In this document: positions 1 to 9,314 of the stretch, piece by piece
How the letters are laid out: each line of letters opens with the position of its first letter
Position numbering within the stretch: the stretch's first letter is position 1
NCBI GenBank assembly: GCA_016185565.1
Contig: JACPNH010000009.1
Location: 1-39,342, forward strand
DNA: 39,342 bases
Reading direction: 5' to 3'
From: Candidatus Woesearchaeota archaeon
Lineage (GTDB): Archaea; Nanobdellota; Nanobdellia; SCGC-AAA011-G17; JAGVZF01
The notes under the pieces: generated by a model
What the model was told of the DNA's origin: nothing
Databases searched by the model: none
Seen by the model: the letters and a program-made list of their open reading frames with translations, nothing else
Position numbers and translations under genes: made by a program

Positions 1-566
1 CCTTTATTACATAACGGCTTTGTCTTGCAAGTTTCCTTAGCATGCCTCACAATCAATGCATGATATTCTTTATACAACCCAGTATATTTTGGGAGTTTAG
101 CATGAAACATTTCTTGAAACTGTTCATAGGTTTTTTCTTTAAAGCCTATCCTATTAAAGATTCTTTTTGTATATGCATCAACTACAAAATATGGCTGATT
201 ATAAGCATATAACAATATTGAGTCTGCTGTTTCTTTTCCTACACCCCATACTTGCAATAAATTTTCCCTAGAAGCTTTTTTATTGAATTTTGCAATCTCT
301 TTAAGTTTTCTTGCTTTCTGTTTAAAATAACCAGAGCTTCTGATTAAATTGGCTAGTTTTTGTTCCTCAACCTTCAGAATATTCTCTTTGTTTAATAGAT
401 TGTTATCTTTAAGTTTTTTTATTGTTGGTTCTACATTCTTCCAAGTAGTGTTTTGTGTTAATATAGCACCAATAATAATTTCAAATTGTGCATTTTGGCT
501 AGTAACAGGCCACCAATTTTGGGCCTTATATTCCTTAAGAAGCAAATTATAAATTTTTAATAGCAT
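1..566 (-). CDS. Endonuclease III-like HhH-GPD DNA glycosylase (C-terminus cut by window edge)
   Basis: Manual reverse-strand translation: MLLKIYNLLLKEYKAQNWWPVTSQNAQFEIIIGAILTQNTTWKNVEPTI...LLQVWGVGKETADSILLYAYNQPYFVVDAYTKRIF...CKTKPLCNK; HhH (VWGVGKETAD), catalytic-Asp region (FVVDAYTKR) and start of a Cys cluster. Open through base 1, so absent from the ORF track. Confidence 0.9.
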   Translation of the reverse strand, partial: MLLKIYNLLLKEYKAQNWWPVTSQNAQFEIIIGAILTQNTTWKNVEPTIKKLKDNNLLNKENILKVEEQKLANLIRSSGYFKQKARKLKEIAKFNKKASRENLLQVWGVGKETADSILLYAYNQPYFVVDAYTKRIFNRIGFKEKTYEQFQEMFHAKLPKYTGLYKEYHALIVRHAKETCKTKPLCNK

Positions 567-572
567 TTGTTG

Positions 573-1478
573 TTATAAAGAATTTATATAATCTTGTTTA
601 AGCTTGAATCCGTTTTGTTTTGTTAGTTTAAGGATTGCATTGCTTATTCTAGAGCCGTATTGGGCTGCTGTCCTTTTTCTATAAGCAATATCTTTAGGCA
701 GTCCAAGATCTATTGCTAATTCCCTTAGTATTATCTTCTTTTCTTTGCCATCAGTTTTCAGTTTTGGGTGGATGTTCATCACATTTTTTATTAAAGTTTC
801 ATCCAAGAAAGGCAATAATAAACCTACATTGAATTTTTTTGCTAGTAAATAGTCCCTGGTCAAGTCTCTTGAATAGCAGCTTTTAAGCCCATTCCATGAC
901 TCTGTATGAAGCTTTTCTAGTCCTTGTTTATAAAACTCTATATGCCTGTCATAGCCAGCAAATATCTCTTCTGAGCCAGCTCCTGTAAATATATTAAGAC
1001 AATTATCTTGAATAGCGAATTCAAGGCCTGCATATATTACAATAGCAATTTCTAGCCTTATAACATCTTTTGTATTTAACAAATCTATACACTTCTTTAA
1101 GTATGATTCAACATCATTTAAAGAAAGTATTTTTGTTTTAAGATTTAATTTCAGTGAAGAGGCAACCTCTTTTGCATATTCTATGTCACTAGAATCTTCT
1201 AATCCTATGGCATAACAATTAAATTCTTTATTCAAATGCTTCTTACATATTAAGGCTATTAAACTTGAATCTAAACCCCCGGAAAACAAAATACCAAAAT
1301 TATTCTGGGCTCTTAAGTAAATTGCATTAAACAAAGACTCTTGGACTAGTGTTTTAGCATGATCTATGTCAGTAATGAAATTCTTCTCTTCATATCTATT
1401 CTCTAAAATACTTATTTTATTAAGCCATTCCTTCTCTTCAATCAATCCTTTGTCATTTAGTATTGTAAACTGGGCCAT
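573..1478 (-). CDS. Asparagine synthetase-like PP-loop (AsnB C-terminal domain) protein without glutaminase domain
   Basis: FGILFSGGLDSSLIALICKK PP-loop, TGAGSEEIFAGYDRH, LLLPFLDETLI; no N-terminal Cys nucleophile domain. Confidence 0.8.
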   Translation of the reverse strand: MAQFTILNDKGLIEEKEWLNKISILENRYEEKNFITDIDHAKTLVQESLFNAIYLRAQNNFGILFSGGLDSSLIALICKKHLNKEFNCYAIGLEDSSDIEYAKEVASSLKLNLKTKILSLNDVESYLKKCIDLLNTKDVIRLEIAIVIYAGLEFAIQDNCLNIFTGAGSEEIFAGYDRHIEFYKQGLEKLHTESWNGLKSCYSRDLTRDYLLAKKFNVGLLLPFLDETLIKNVMNIHPKLKTDGKEKKIILRELAIDLGLPKDIAYRKRTAAQYGSRISNAILKLTKQNGFKLKQDYINSL

Positions 1479-1520
1479 AAAAATCAGTAACTATAAATAT
1501 TTAAAAAGCTTGTTAATTAC

Positions 1521-1730
1521 ATGAAAATTGACACCTTGCTTAGGGCTGTGTATGACAAGAATTTCTTAAAATTAAATGAGTTAAAAGTTATAGTAAAAGA
1601 CAGGATTATTGGAGAAAAAGAGATTGATGGCAGCTTAATAAAAGAGGTAACAAAGGGGCATTTTACTTTGCAAGATGGCACTTATATTCCTAGCCATAGA
1701 ATAATAAAAATAGAAAAGAAGAAAAGATAG
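1521..1730 (+). CDS. DUF504/UPF0248 (MJ1316-like) small protein
   Basis: 69 aa; LRAVYDKNF...VIVKDRIIGEKEIDGSLI...FTLQDGTYIPSHRIIKI resembles the DUF504 pattern ending in DGT-IP-HR-I. Confidence 0.7.
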   Translation: MKIDTLLRAVYDKNFLKLNELKVIVKDRIIGEKEIDGSLIKEVTKGHFTLQDGTYIPSHRIIKIEKKKR

Positions 1731-1731
1731 T

Positions 1732-3663
1732 TTATTCCTTCTTTCTTCTTCTAAATATTAAAACTACTATGTACAATGCTATCAGTACTAATAATATATC
1801 TGCAATAATAAAGAATACCGCAGCATTTCTTGTATTTCCAAATATATTACCGACAGTTACTGCACCAGTAATAGGAGTTCCTTTGCTTTCTACTAATACA
1901 GCAGCAGATTTTGTTGCTATTATATTGGTGCCTTCTTTAACTGTGATAACCACATTCTTTGAACCAGTATCTGTATCTGAGTCAACGTTCATTGACAATG
2001 TTACTGAGCCTTGTTCATTTGCAGCCAGTGTTAATTGTTCTGTATCACTAGAAGCAAAATCGCCAACAGCTTTTGCCTCTATTGTGTAGGTTTTTTCTGA
2101 GTTCGCATTATTCTTTAATGTAACTGCTATGTCCAATATAGAACCTTGGTCTACTTTAATGGTGAATGAAGGGAGTGTTAATTCTACCATAGATGTTGGA
2201 ACTTCACAACTTACTTGTAAGGTTCTGAATTCCGATACTTTATTAGCTGTACCGGGCTCTGCTAGCAATTCTATAGTATATTGGCCTGCCTTAGCATCTC
2301 CAGGAACCTGAAATGTTAAGGTTTGAGTGGATTCATCATCCTGGCCCACTTCCTCAATCTCAAATGGGTCTGAAAGCACATCTATCTTTAAGCTAGGCTC
2401 TCTGGCCCTTATTCTTACAAGTCTTTCATCACTACTTCCTACATTTTTTACATCTACTGTAGCTGTAACTGTGTCTCCACAATTTACTGAACTTGGTGTT
2501 AATGAAGCATCTTCTATTATTACTTTATGAGATGGTACCTCTATGTCAATATCAATAGAATCTTCATCACAGTTTAAGCTTTCCTTGCCGTCTTGGAATG
2601 CCTTTACAAACAACGCAAAATCATCATCTTCATCTATGTCTTCATCTGTTGGTATTTTTAAATCCAAATCAAATTTTTCTGAATCACCGTCGTCTATTTC
2701 TATCTCATCAGACTCTACACTCTCAAGTTTCTTGTTATTGGTTTTATCATATAAGATCGCTTCTACAACAAAGTCATGTTTTTTAGTGTCATCATTATCA
2801 ACATCAACTTCAATGCTTATGGTTTCGCCTATTTCGAAATCATCACCATTATCTGGATCCTTTATCTCAACCTTAACAGTTCCTTGAACTCCAGACTTGC
2901 ATATCTGGGGTTGGATTTTGAGCTCTAGTATAAACGATGCACTAGGTAATTGTGTAGAACTGACTGTAATACTTTTTTCGTGTGTTTCTATCGATGGGTC
3001 TTCTGGAATAGACATTGTTAATGTGCCAGACATTGATTCACTTGGTTTTAAAGAAGATTTGTCTACTGAACCAGTTATTTGTATGTTGTTAAATAAAGGC
3101 ACAGACTTAATTTGGATGTTAGTCAATTCTGTACTTCCAGTATTTTTAATTGTAAAAGATTTTAATAGTGTTTGTTTCTTTGGATCTGCTCTTACGCTTA
3201 ATGTTCCGAGTTTTGAACTTCCATCAAAGAATTCGATTGAGTTCTTTGAGTTTACAGTAACCTTATATGAGACTTCTAATTTATTATTTGAGTCGCTTGT
3301 ATCAGTAACTGTTAAGGTTCCGGTGTATATGCCTGCTAAAGTTACTGGCAAGTTAATTGTTAACGAACCTTGTCCCTTTCCTCCTTTTTCTGCTATAGGA
3401 CCTGTTGTTGTAGATGAGGGAGCACCTATTATTTCTGTGCCACCAGATCTTGTTAATAGCGAACCTGCAACGTTATAGGTTTTTGAAAGATCTTGATTGT
3501 TATTAGTTATGTCTACAGTAACGGTTACGCTTGTTCCAGGATCACCGCTAGGAGTTGTTGGGGTTCCTAATTCAAAATCTAGTGCTAATACTGGAATAGA
3601 ACTCACTAAAATCATAAAAACTGATAAAACAAATAGGTTTGCTATAAAAGATATTTTTTTCAT
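1732..3663 (-). CDS. Secreted/membrane-anchored S-layer-like protein with repeated Ig-like/NEW3-type domains
   Basis: N-terminal signal peptide, repeated 'SVTVTVDITNNN', 'TVTATVDVKNVGSS', 'ILDIAVTLKNNANS' units, C-terminal TM helix followed by RRRKKE. Confidence 0.75.
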   Translation of the reverse strand: MKKISFIANLFVLSVFMILVSSIPVLALDFELGTPTTPSGDPGTSVTVTVDITNNNQDLSKTYNVAGSLLTRSGGTEIIGAPSSTTTGPIAEKGGKGQGSLTINLPVTLAGIYTGTLTVTDTSDSNNKLEVSYKVTVNSKNSIEFFDGSSKLGTLSVRADPKKQTLLKSFTIKNTGSTELTNIQIKSVPLFNNIQITGSVDKSSLKPSESMSGTLTMSIPEDPSIETHEKSITVSSTQLPSASFILELKIQPQICKSGVQGTVKVEIKDPDNGDDFEIGETISIEVDVDNDDTKKHDFVVEAILYDKTNNKKLESVESDEIEIDDGDSEKFDLDLKIPTDEDIDEDDDFALFVKAFQDGKESLNCDEDSIDIDIEVPSHKVIIEDASLTPSSVNCGDTVTATVDVKNVGSSDERLVRIRAREPSLKIDVLSDPFEIEEVGQDDESTQTLTFQVPGDAKAGQYTIELLAEPGTANKVSEFRTLQVSCEVPTSMVELTLPSFTIKVDQGSILDIAVTLKNNANSEKTYTIEAKAVGDFASSDTEQLTLAANEQGSVTLSMNVDSDTDTGSKNVVITVKEGTNIIATKSAAVLVESKGTPITGAVTVGNIFGNTRNAAVFFIIADILLVLIALYIVVLIFRRRKKE

Positions 3664-3771
3664 TTTGATTGACCCCCCGCTATGATTAATAGTCTAATAG
3701 TAACTTTCTGTTGCTATTTAATAGTTATAAACGGGTATTTAAAGCTTTCTGTTCTTTAAAAATTAATATTT

Positions 3772-4998
3772 TTATGAATAGCCGAATTCCTTGCCCATCA
3801 CTTCAATGGCTTTCCATAGGTCATTTTTTTTACAGACTGAAAAAGCAAATCTTATGTAATCAGTAGAGTTATTGCCAAACGAATAGCCCGGAATTCCAAC
3901 TATTCTAGGATTTAAGTTAAATAGCCTATTATAAATATAATCTCCTCGTTCATTACCTTGCAAACTTTCTGGGATATTGTTATATTTAGGGAAAAAATAA
4001 AATCCGGCAGTTGGATTTACAAGCTCAAATCCGTTTATTCTTGGAAGAAGTTCTATGCCTATGTCTCTTTTTTCTTTATACATTTTAAAGTTATCTTCAA
4101 CAATCTCTCTTGAAGGAAGTATTTTTGAGAGAATGCTTTGTGTCAGCCAAGAAAGTCCTGAACTTTCAAGCAATAGCCTTTCTCTTAATGGCTTTAACCA
4201 TGTTTCATTTTTAGTGAAGAAATAACCAGCTCTTAAGCCTGTAGTCGAGTGTGACTTAGAAAATGACCTCACAATAAAGGAGGTTTGCAATATTTCATCA
4301 TATGTTGCTGGATTAAATATTTCTACAGGCTCATAAACTAAATCCCTGTATGCTTCATCATAAATTTGGATTATTCCATCATTAATGCAAATATCTGCTA
4401 ATTGCTCTAGTGCCTCTTTTTTGTAAACTGAACCAGCAGGATTATTTCCTGGGGTATTTAGGTAAATAGCAATGGTCCTTTCTGTGATTGCTTTTTCAAT
4501 TTTTTCAAGATCTAATTGAAAATTTCTGTCTAATGGAACAAAAACTGGAATGCCGCCATGAGCCCTGACATGATCAACTGCTGGCCCCCAGTATGGATCT
4601 GGAAAAATTACCTCACTTCCAGGATTTACTGTTGTAAAACAAATAAGGTCTAGTGCTTGTATCGCACCATTAGTAAAGTGTATGTATTTAGGACTTATTT
4701 TAAGGCCTTCTGTTTCTTGCAAAAATTCAGACATCTGTTCTCTAAGATCTTGCCTGCCGGCTATTGGTTGATAGCCATTATTTATATCATTTACAGAATC
4801 TGAGATGGCTTTCCTTACTAATTTATGAGTCAAAAACTCTTCTATGTCTCCAGAACTAAAATCAATCACGTCTTCACCAGCAGCTTTTTTTTGCTTGACT
4901 TCTTCCCTTATTCTGCCTATATCAGAACCAACAATATAAGAACATCTGTCTGCATATCTTTTAAAATTAGGATGTAATTCTAAGTTCATAGCCATCAA
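3772..4998 (-). CDS. PLP-dependent aminotransferase class I/II
   Basis: IYLNTPGNNPAGSVY, IIQIYDEAYRDLVYE, FIVRSFSKSHSTTGLRAGYFF (PLP Lys), YIRFAFS. Start may be an internal Met (MMAMNLELH). Confidence 0.9.
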   Translation of the reverse strand: MMAMNLELHPNFKRYADRCSYIVGSDIGRIREEVKQKKAAGEDVIDFSSGDIEEFLTHKLVRKAISDSVNDINNGYQPIAGRQDLREQMSEFLQETEGLKISPKYIHFTNGAIQALDLICFTTVNPGSEVIFPDPYWGPAVDHVRAHGGIPVFVPLDRNFQLDLEKIEKAITERTIAIYLNTPGNNPAGSVYKKEALEQLADICINDGIIQIYDEAYRDLVYEPVEIFNPATYDEILQTSFIVRSFSKSHSTTGLRAGYFFTKNETWLKPLRERLLLESSGLSWLTQSILSKILPSREIVEDNFKMYKEKRDIGIELLPRINGFELVNPTAGFYFFPKYNNIPESLQGNERGDYIYNRLFNLNPRIVGIPGYSFGNNSTDYIRFAFSVCKKNDLWKAIEVMGKEFGYS

Positions 4999-5027
4999 AA
5001 AGAGTAATTAAGAAAAGCTTTTATTCT

Positions 5028-5615
5028 TTATTGTTTCTTAAAGAATAAATTACTAATTCTATATTTCCTTTCTATATAAATAAACAAATAACTAATACTT
5101 AACCCAAGAATAACTGAAAACACAACATCACTTAAATAATGGACTCCAAGATAAATTCTGCTGAATGCAACTAAAATTGAAAATGAAAGCCATATTATTT
5201 TGAATTTCTTGAAATGAATCTCTATAAATGGAAATAATGTAAAAACCGCATTTGTATGGCCTGAAGGAAAGGAGAAGTTATTTTTCTCTTCTAAAGCTAT
5301 AATATCCAAGATTTCCGAAGGCCTTGGTCTTTGAACTAGTTGTTTAAGCAAATTTACTAATATCACAGATATTATTAATGACAAAAAGAGGCTTGGTATG
5401 TATCTTTTATCCTTTTTAGCATAAATAAAATATATCAACAATAATAAGGAAACTATAAATGATGAAATTGTATTTCCTAATAAAGAAATAAAAAGCATTG
5501 TTTGAGTTAGTGTAAGATTTCTAATTTTTGTTATGTTAATTGCCATGTAATTGTCTAAAAAGAAACTTAAAACAAAGACAATCAACAGTATGATAAATAA
5601 AATTCGTTTTTTCAT
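5028..5615 (-). CDS. PAP2-family membrane phosphatase
   Basis: LVQRPRPSE...FSFPSGHTNAVF...FSRIYLGVHYLSDVVF three-part PAP2 signature in a multi-TM protein. Confidence 0.9.
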   Translation of the reverse strand: MKKRILFIILLIVFVLSFFLDNYMAINITKIRNLTLTQTMLFISLLGNTISSFIVSLLLLIYFIYAKKDKRYIPSLFLSLIISVILVNLLKQLVQRPRPSEILDIIALEEKNNFSFPSGHTNAVFTLFPFIEIHFKKFKIIWLSFSILVAFSRIYLGVHYLSDVVFSVILGLSISYLFIYIERKYRISNLFFKKQ

Positions 5616-5698
5616 TAAAGTAAAGAATTTTATTCAATTTATAAAAATAACTATGACTAATAGAAAACCATAAAAAAGCCAATCTACGCTTATTTTCT

Positions 5699-6226
5699 AT
5701 GAAATACGAACTAAGCCTAATAATAAGGATATTAACTGCATTAATAATAAGGCCAGACATCTTTTATTTTGGGTTGGTTTTTTTAACTATGTTTATTCCA
5801 TTTATCGTATTAATTATTCTTAATTACGATGTTAGATTTTTATATGAAAGTAAGACATTACTGGTTAATGGAATAGATCTAGAGTTTGTTAGGGCTTGCA
5901 TTGCAACATCTGCTTATTATTTGCTTGCGTTGTTAATACTGACAACTAAAGGCATAGGAATTAAAAATTCTGTGAAGATGTTTCTTATAGGGAGTTTGTT
6001 GATATTTGTTATGAATGTTTTAAGAGTTACATTATTGATTTTGGTTGTAATAAACCTTGGGTTGGATTGGTTTAACCTTATTCATATGACATTTTGGTAT
6101 ATTTTGAGTAGTGTGTATGTATTTTTAGTGTGGTTATTTTTAATTAAACTGTATAAAATAAAGAACATTCCAATTTATAGCGATGCAAAATACTTAATTG
6201 CTTCATTAAGGGTGAAAAAAAGATGA
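5699..6226 (+). CDS. Archaeosortase/exosortase family membrane protein
   Basis: Multi-TM; VRACIATSAYYLLALLIL (candidate catalytic Cys), FVMNVLRVTLLILVVI (Arg), FNLIHMTFWYIL (His) in the family order. Confidence 0.75.
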   Translation: MKYELSLIIRILTALIIRPDIFYFGLVFLTMFIPFIVLIILNYDVRFLYESKTLLVNGIDLEFVRACIATSAYYLLALLILTTKGIGIKNSVKMFLIGSLLIFVMNVLRVTLLILVVINLGLDWFNLIHMTFWYILSSVYVFLVWLFLIKLYKIKNIPIYSDAKYLIASLRVKKR

Positions 6227-6849
6227 TTGAAACACTATTTACATTGATCACAAATTTCATATCGTTTATTGGATATCTTGGGGTCTTTCTTTTAATGGTG
6301 CTGGAAAGCATGATATTCCCTGTGCCAAGCGAAGCAGTAATGCCTTTTGCTGGATATTTGGCATCTACTGGAAGATTTGATTTGTTTTCTGTTACTTTGA
6401 TAGCTTCATTTGGCACTATGGCAGGATCGTTATTGTCTTATTTTATAGGCCTTAATGGAGAGCATTTAATTAAAAAATACCATAGACTATTTTTACTTAA
6501 CGAACACCATTTAGAATTAACAAAAAAATTTTTCGCAAGGCATGGAGCAAAAACTATTTTCATTTCTAGATTTATTCCTGTAGTGAGACATTTAATCAGC
6601 ATACCGGCAGGAATTGGCAAAATGGACATAAAGAAATTTATTTTTTTCACATTCCTTGGGGGGTTCTTATGGAACTTTATTTTGGCTTATTTTGGATTTA
6701 AGCTTGGAGAAAATTGGACCTTGATAACAAAATATTCAAAGGTTATAGATTTGGTTATTATTGGATTGATTATCCTTGTGGTTATTTATTATTTGCACAA
6801 TAAAAGACTCAAGAAGAGCTCTTCTGATAAACAATTAGATCTTCAGTAG
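6223..6849 (+). CDS. DedA-family (SNARE-associated) membrane protein
   Basis: MVLESMIFPVPSEAVMPFAGYLA, GTMAGSLLSYFIGL, FISRFIPVVRHLISIPAGIGKM, GGFLWN; 4-nt ATGA overlap with upstream ORF. Confidence 0.9.
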   Translation: MIETLFTLITNFISFIGYLGVFLLMVLESMIFPVPSEAVMPFAGYLASTGRFDLFSVTLIASFGTMAGSLLSYFIGLNGEHLIKKYHRLFLLNEHHLELTKKFFARHGAKTIFISRFIPVVRHLISIPAGIGKMDIKKFIFFTFLGGFLWNFILAYFGFKLGENWTLITKYSKVIDLVIIGLIILVVIYYLHNKRLKKSSSDKQLDLQ

Positions 6850-7669
6850 TCAATTTCTGTTTATTTTTTATTTTTTCTTCTATTGTTTTTATCTTTTTGT
6901 CTAATATTGTTTTTATCTTTTGCTCTTTTTTGTTCAAGATCTCTTGTTTCTTTCTGTATTCGTTGTTTTTTAGCTCATTGAGATTCATTAGTTTTTCTTT
7001 TAGCTTATCATTGGTATTTTTGAAACTACCCTTATAATCAATAAAATTCTTAAATGCAACATCTTTATCTTTTCCTAATTTAATTATTTTTTTTGAAATT
7101 TCTAGTATATGATAATTATTATCTTTATTTTCAGTTTGTGCTTTTTTCAGCATTGAATGATGCTCATTTGCTTTTTCCTTATATTCCATAATATTTGCAG
7201 AAATTTTATTATGTTCATCAATTATTTTTTTAAATTCTGAAAAATTAGAATATTGCTTTTTGAGAGCATTAATTTTTTCCATTATGTTTTTTTCTTTATC
7301 AAAAGGTATAGCTTCTATTTCTATTTTTTGTTCCAAAGAGGCTATTAGCTTCATTATTCTTTCTGGATCACCATTTATTTTTGTATTCTTTAAAAAATCT
7401 AATTTTTTATTATTTAGTTCTTTGATTTTTGCTATTAAATCTTTAACTACTTTATTGTGTTTGTCTCTTTCCCCCCTGTTTTTTTCTTCATTTGCTTCTA
7501 AAAATGATTTAGCTGATTTTATTTTTTTTATTTCTGAGATTAGACTAGAGATTTCTTTATGAATGGCTTCCTTCTTAGAAAACCAATTTTCTTTTTCTTT
7601 ATTAAGCGAAATAAGTTGATTTTTTAGTTCTTTTATTTCTCTGTTTAACGATGCTATTGAATTTTCCAT
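6809..7669 (-). CDS. Archaeal coiled-coil protein (COG1340-like)
   Basis: 286 aa almost entirely charged heptad-like sequence; 3' end overlaps the convergent DedA gene by 41 bp. Confidence 0.65.
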   Translation of the reverse strand: MENSIASLNREIKELKNQLISLNKEKENWFSKKEAIHKEISSLISEIKKIKSAKSFLEANEEKNRGERDKHNKVVKDLIAKIKELNNKKLDFLKNTKINGDPERIMKLIASLEQKIEIEAIPFDKEKNIMEKINALKKQYSNFSEFKKIIDEHNKISANIMEYKEKANEHHSMLKKAQTENKDNNYHILEISKKIIKLGKDKDVAFKNFIDYKGSFKNTNDKLKEKLMNLNELKNNEYRKKQEILNKKEQKIKTILDKKIKTIEEKIKNKQKLTTEDLIVYQKSSS

Positions 7670-7711
7670 AATAAAGTAGTAATAAAAATTCTAGAAAACT
7701 TATTAATAAGC

Positions 7712-8575
7712 CTATTGTTTTTTCTTTTTTAAATATATATAAGAGGTTATAGCAACTACTAGTACTAAAATAAGCAATATTAAGTTAATAAGCCCTGTGC
7801 CTGTGAATAAATATTTAGCAACTTGTAGTGTTTGGGGAATTTCTGTAGAAGGCAATGCAACTAATGCTATATTCAAATTAGTTGATACACCGGCGCTCAC
7901 CGTAGTATTTTGTGTATAATTTTGATAGCCTGTCTTGGTTAATAGTATAGTGTAAGTTCCTGGATTTAAGTTGTTTATAAGCAAAGGTGAAAATCCTCTA
8001 AATATTTTGTCTAAGTAAACATAAGCACCAGAAGGATTAGTTTTTACACTTATGTTTCCTGTTATGGAGCCACCTCCGCCTCCCCCATTGCCCCCATTGC
8101 CTCCATTGCCTCCATTGCCTCCGGGTGGTGGAGGGGGTGGGCTAGCGCAGATAGTTCCATCAGTTATCCCCAATATGTCTTTTTGTTCATAGGCAAATTG
8201 AGTAAAGGTAGTGCTGGTTCCCGGAATTTCTACATTGGAAATAAAAAACTGAACTGGGTCGTTAGAATTAAAACCTTGAGCAATCACACTATATGACCCG
8301 GATGAAATTGAGCCAGCTGAAGTGTAAATTACAGGACTTCCGCCAGAGTTGTCAGTAACTCTAACTTCGAGAGTTTTGCCGTCCAGAGAAACACCATTGC
8401 CACAAGATATGGTTCCGTAAAATTCATGGAATGATGGTGGAGCTCTAAAAATTGGTATTTCAATCTTTAATAACAAGAATGATAGAATTAATGCGATAGT
8501 TATAAAGACTAAAATCAATAAAAAGAGTTTTTTATCTATTTTTTTATCTTTACTTACCTCTTTTTTACGAACCAT
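7712..8575 (-). CDS. Surface protein: TM, two-Cys domain, Gly/Asn linker, PEGA domain, C-terminal TM
   Basis: HEFYGTISCGNG...GTICASPPPPPPGGNGGNGGNGG...ISVKTNPSGAYVYLDKIFRGFSPLLINNLNPGTYTILLTKTGYQNYTQNTTV (PEGA), TM, KKKKQ. Confidence 0.75.
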   Translation of the reverse strand: MVRKKEVSKDKKIDKKLFLLILVFITIALILSFLLLKIEIPIFRAPPSFHEFYGTISCGNGVSLDGKTLEVRVTDNSGGSPVIYTSAGSISSGSYSVIAQGFNSNDPVQFFISNVEIPGTSTTFTQFAYEQKDILGITDGTICASPPPPPPGGNGGNGGNGGNGGGGGGSITGNISVKTNPSGAYVYLDKIFRGFSPLLINNLNPGTYTILLTKTGYQNYTQNTTVSAGVSTNLNIALVALPSTEIPQTLQVAKYLFTGTGLINLILLILVLVVAITSYIYLKKKKQ

Positions 8576-8596
8576 ATGGTATTTAATTAAATCTTT

Positions 8597-9268
8597 TTAC
8601 TTATATATTTTTTGATTTTGCATTCTTGCATTATGTAATGTATAAAAAGCTATTAATGCCATTATTATTAAGCTAAATAAAGATATGTTTAATGCCACTG
8701 TTTGATTGATGCTTACGGGTGTTAAGTTCTTAGCTAGTTCCTGTGCTTTTTTACTTGGCTGAATAATTGGTGGTTTTGGATTAGTATTCGGCTGAATGGG
8801 TCCTGAAGTTTTATTGCTTGCGTTTATTATAGGTGTTATACCACCTCCAGAGCCACCTCCGCCACCGCCACCTCCGCCGCCTGAGCCAGTTGATGAGCAT
8901 ATCCCATTGTCAATAATAAGATTAAAATTGGTGACTTGGCCTGAAGAAAAATTGGTTGAATTTATAAATTTGCTATTAACATAAAAATCTAGCTGCGTAT
9001 CGTCTTCTGTGCCCCATATCAAAAAAACGGGGTTATATCCATATGCGTTATTTAAAGTTTTAGTTGATTTTATTATTGTGTTGTTTGTTTTAACATCGAT
9101 TTGAGTATTATCTGGGACAGCATTATTGTTTTGGCAGTTTACATTACCGTAGAATTGATGCGGCAGTCCTGGTTGCGCCACCACTATTCCTAATAGTGCT
9201 AATATCACTAAAACAATCATTGACTCTGTGAACTCTAGCTTTATATTTGTTAGCTTAATCTGCTTCAT
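8597..9268 (-). CDS. Surface protein paralogous at its N-terminus to the 7712..8575 product; Gly-rich linker and C-terminal TM
   Basis: HQFYGNVNCQNN...NLIIDNGICSSTGSGGGGGGGGGG; C-terminal hydrophobic helix NISLFSLIIMALIAFYTL. Confidence 0.65.
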   Translation of the reverse strand: MKQIKLTNIKLEFTESMIVLVILALLGIVVAQPGLPHQFYGNVNCQNNNAVPDNTQIDVKTNNTIIKSTKTLNNAYGYNPVFLIWGTEDDTQLDFYVNSKFINSTNFSSGQVTNFNLIIDNGICSSTGSGGGGGGGGGGSGGGITPIINASNKTSGPIQPNTNPKPPIIQPSKKAQELAKNLTPVSINQTVALNISLFSLIIMALIAFYTLHNARMQNQKIYK

Positions 9269-9314
9269 GTTTTTTTAATTAAAATAGCAGATTGTTTATA
9301 AAATATTCTATTTT

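Noticed and set aside
349-552. 67-aa plus-strand ORF
   Set aside because: Antisense to the HhH-GPD glycosylase gene.
2543-2887. Ser-rich plus-strand ORFs across 1769-3685
   Set aside because: Antisense shadows of the S-layer-like gene; low complexity mirrors Asp/Glu/Thr codons of the real gene.
5536-5760. 74-aa minus-strand ORF
   Set aside because: Overlaps the starts of both PAP2 and archaeosortase-like genes and their promoters; no domain.
8796-8984. Pro-rich plus-strand ORF
   Set aside because: Reverse complement of the poly-Gly linker.
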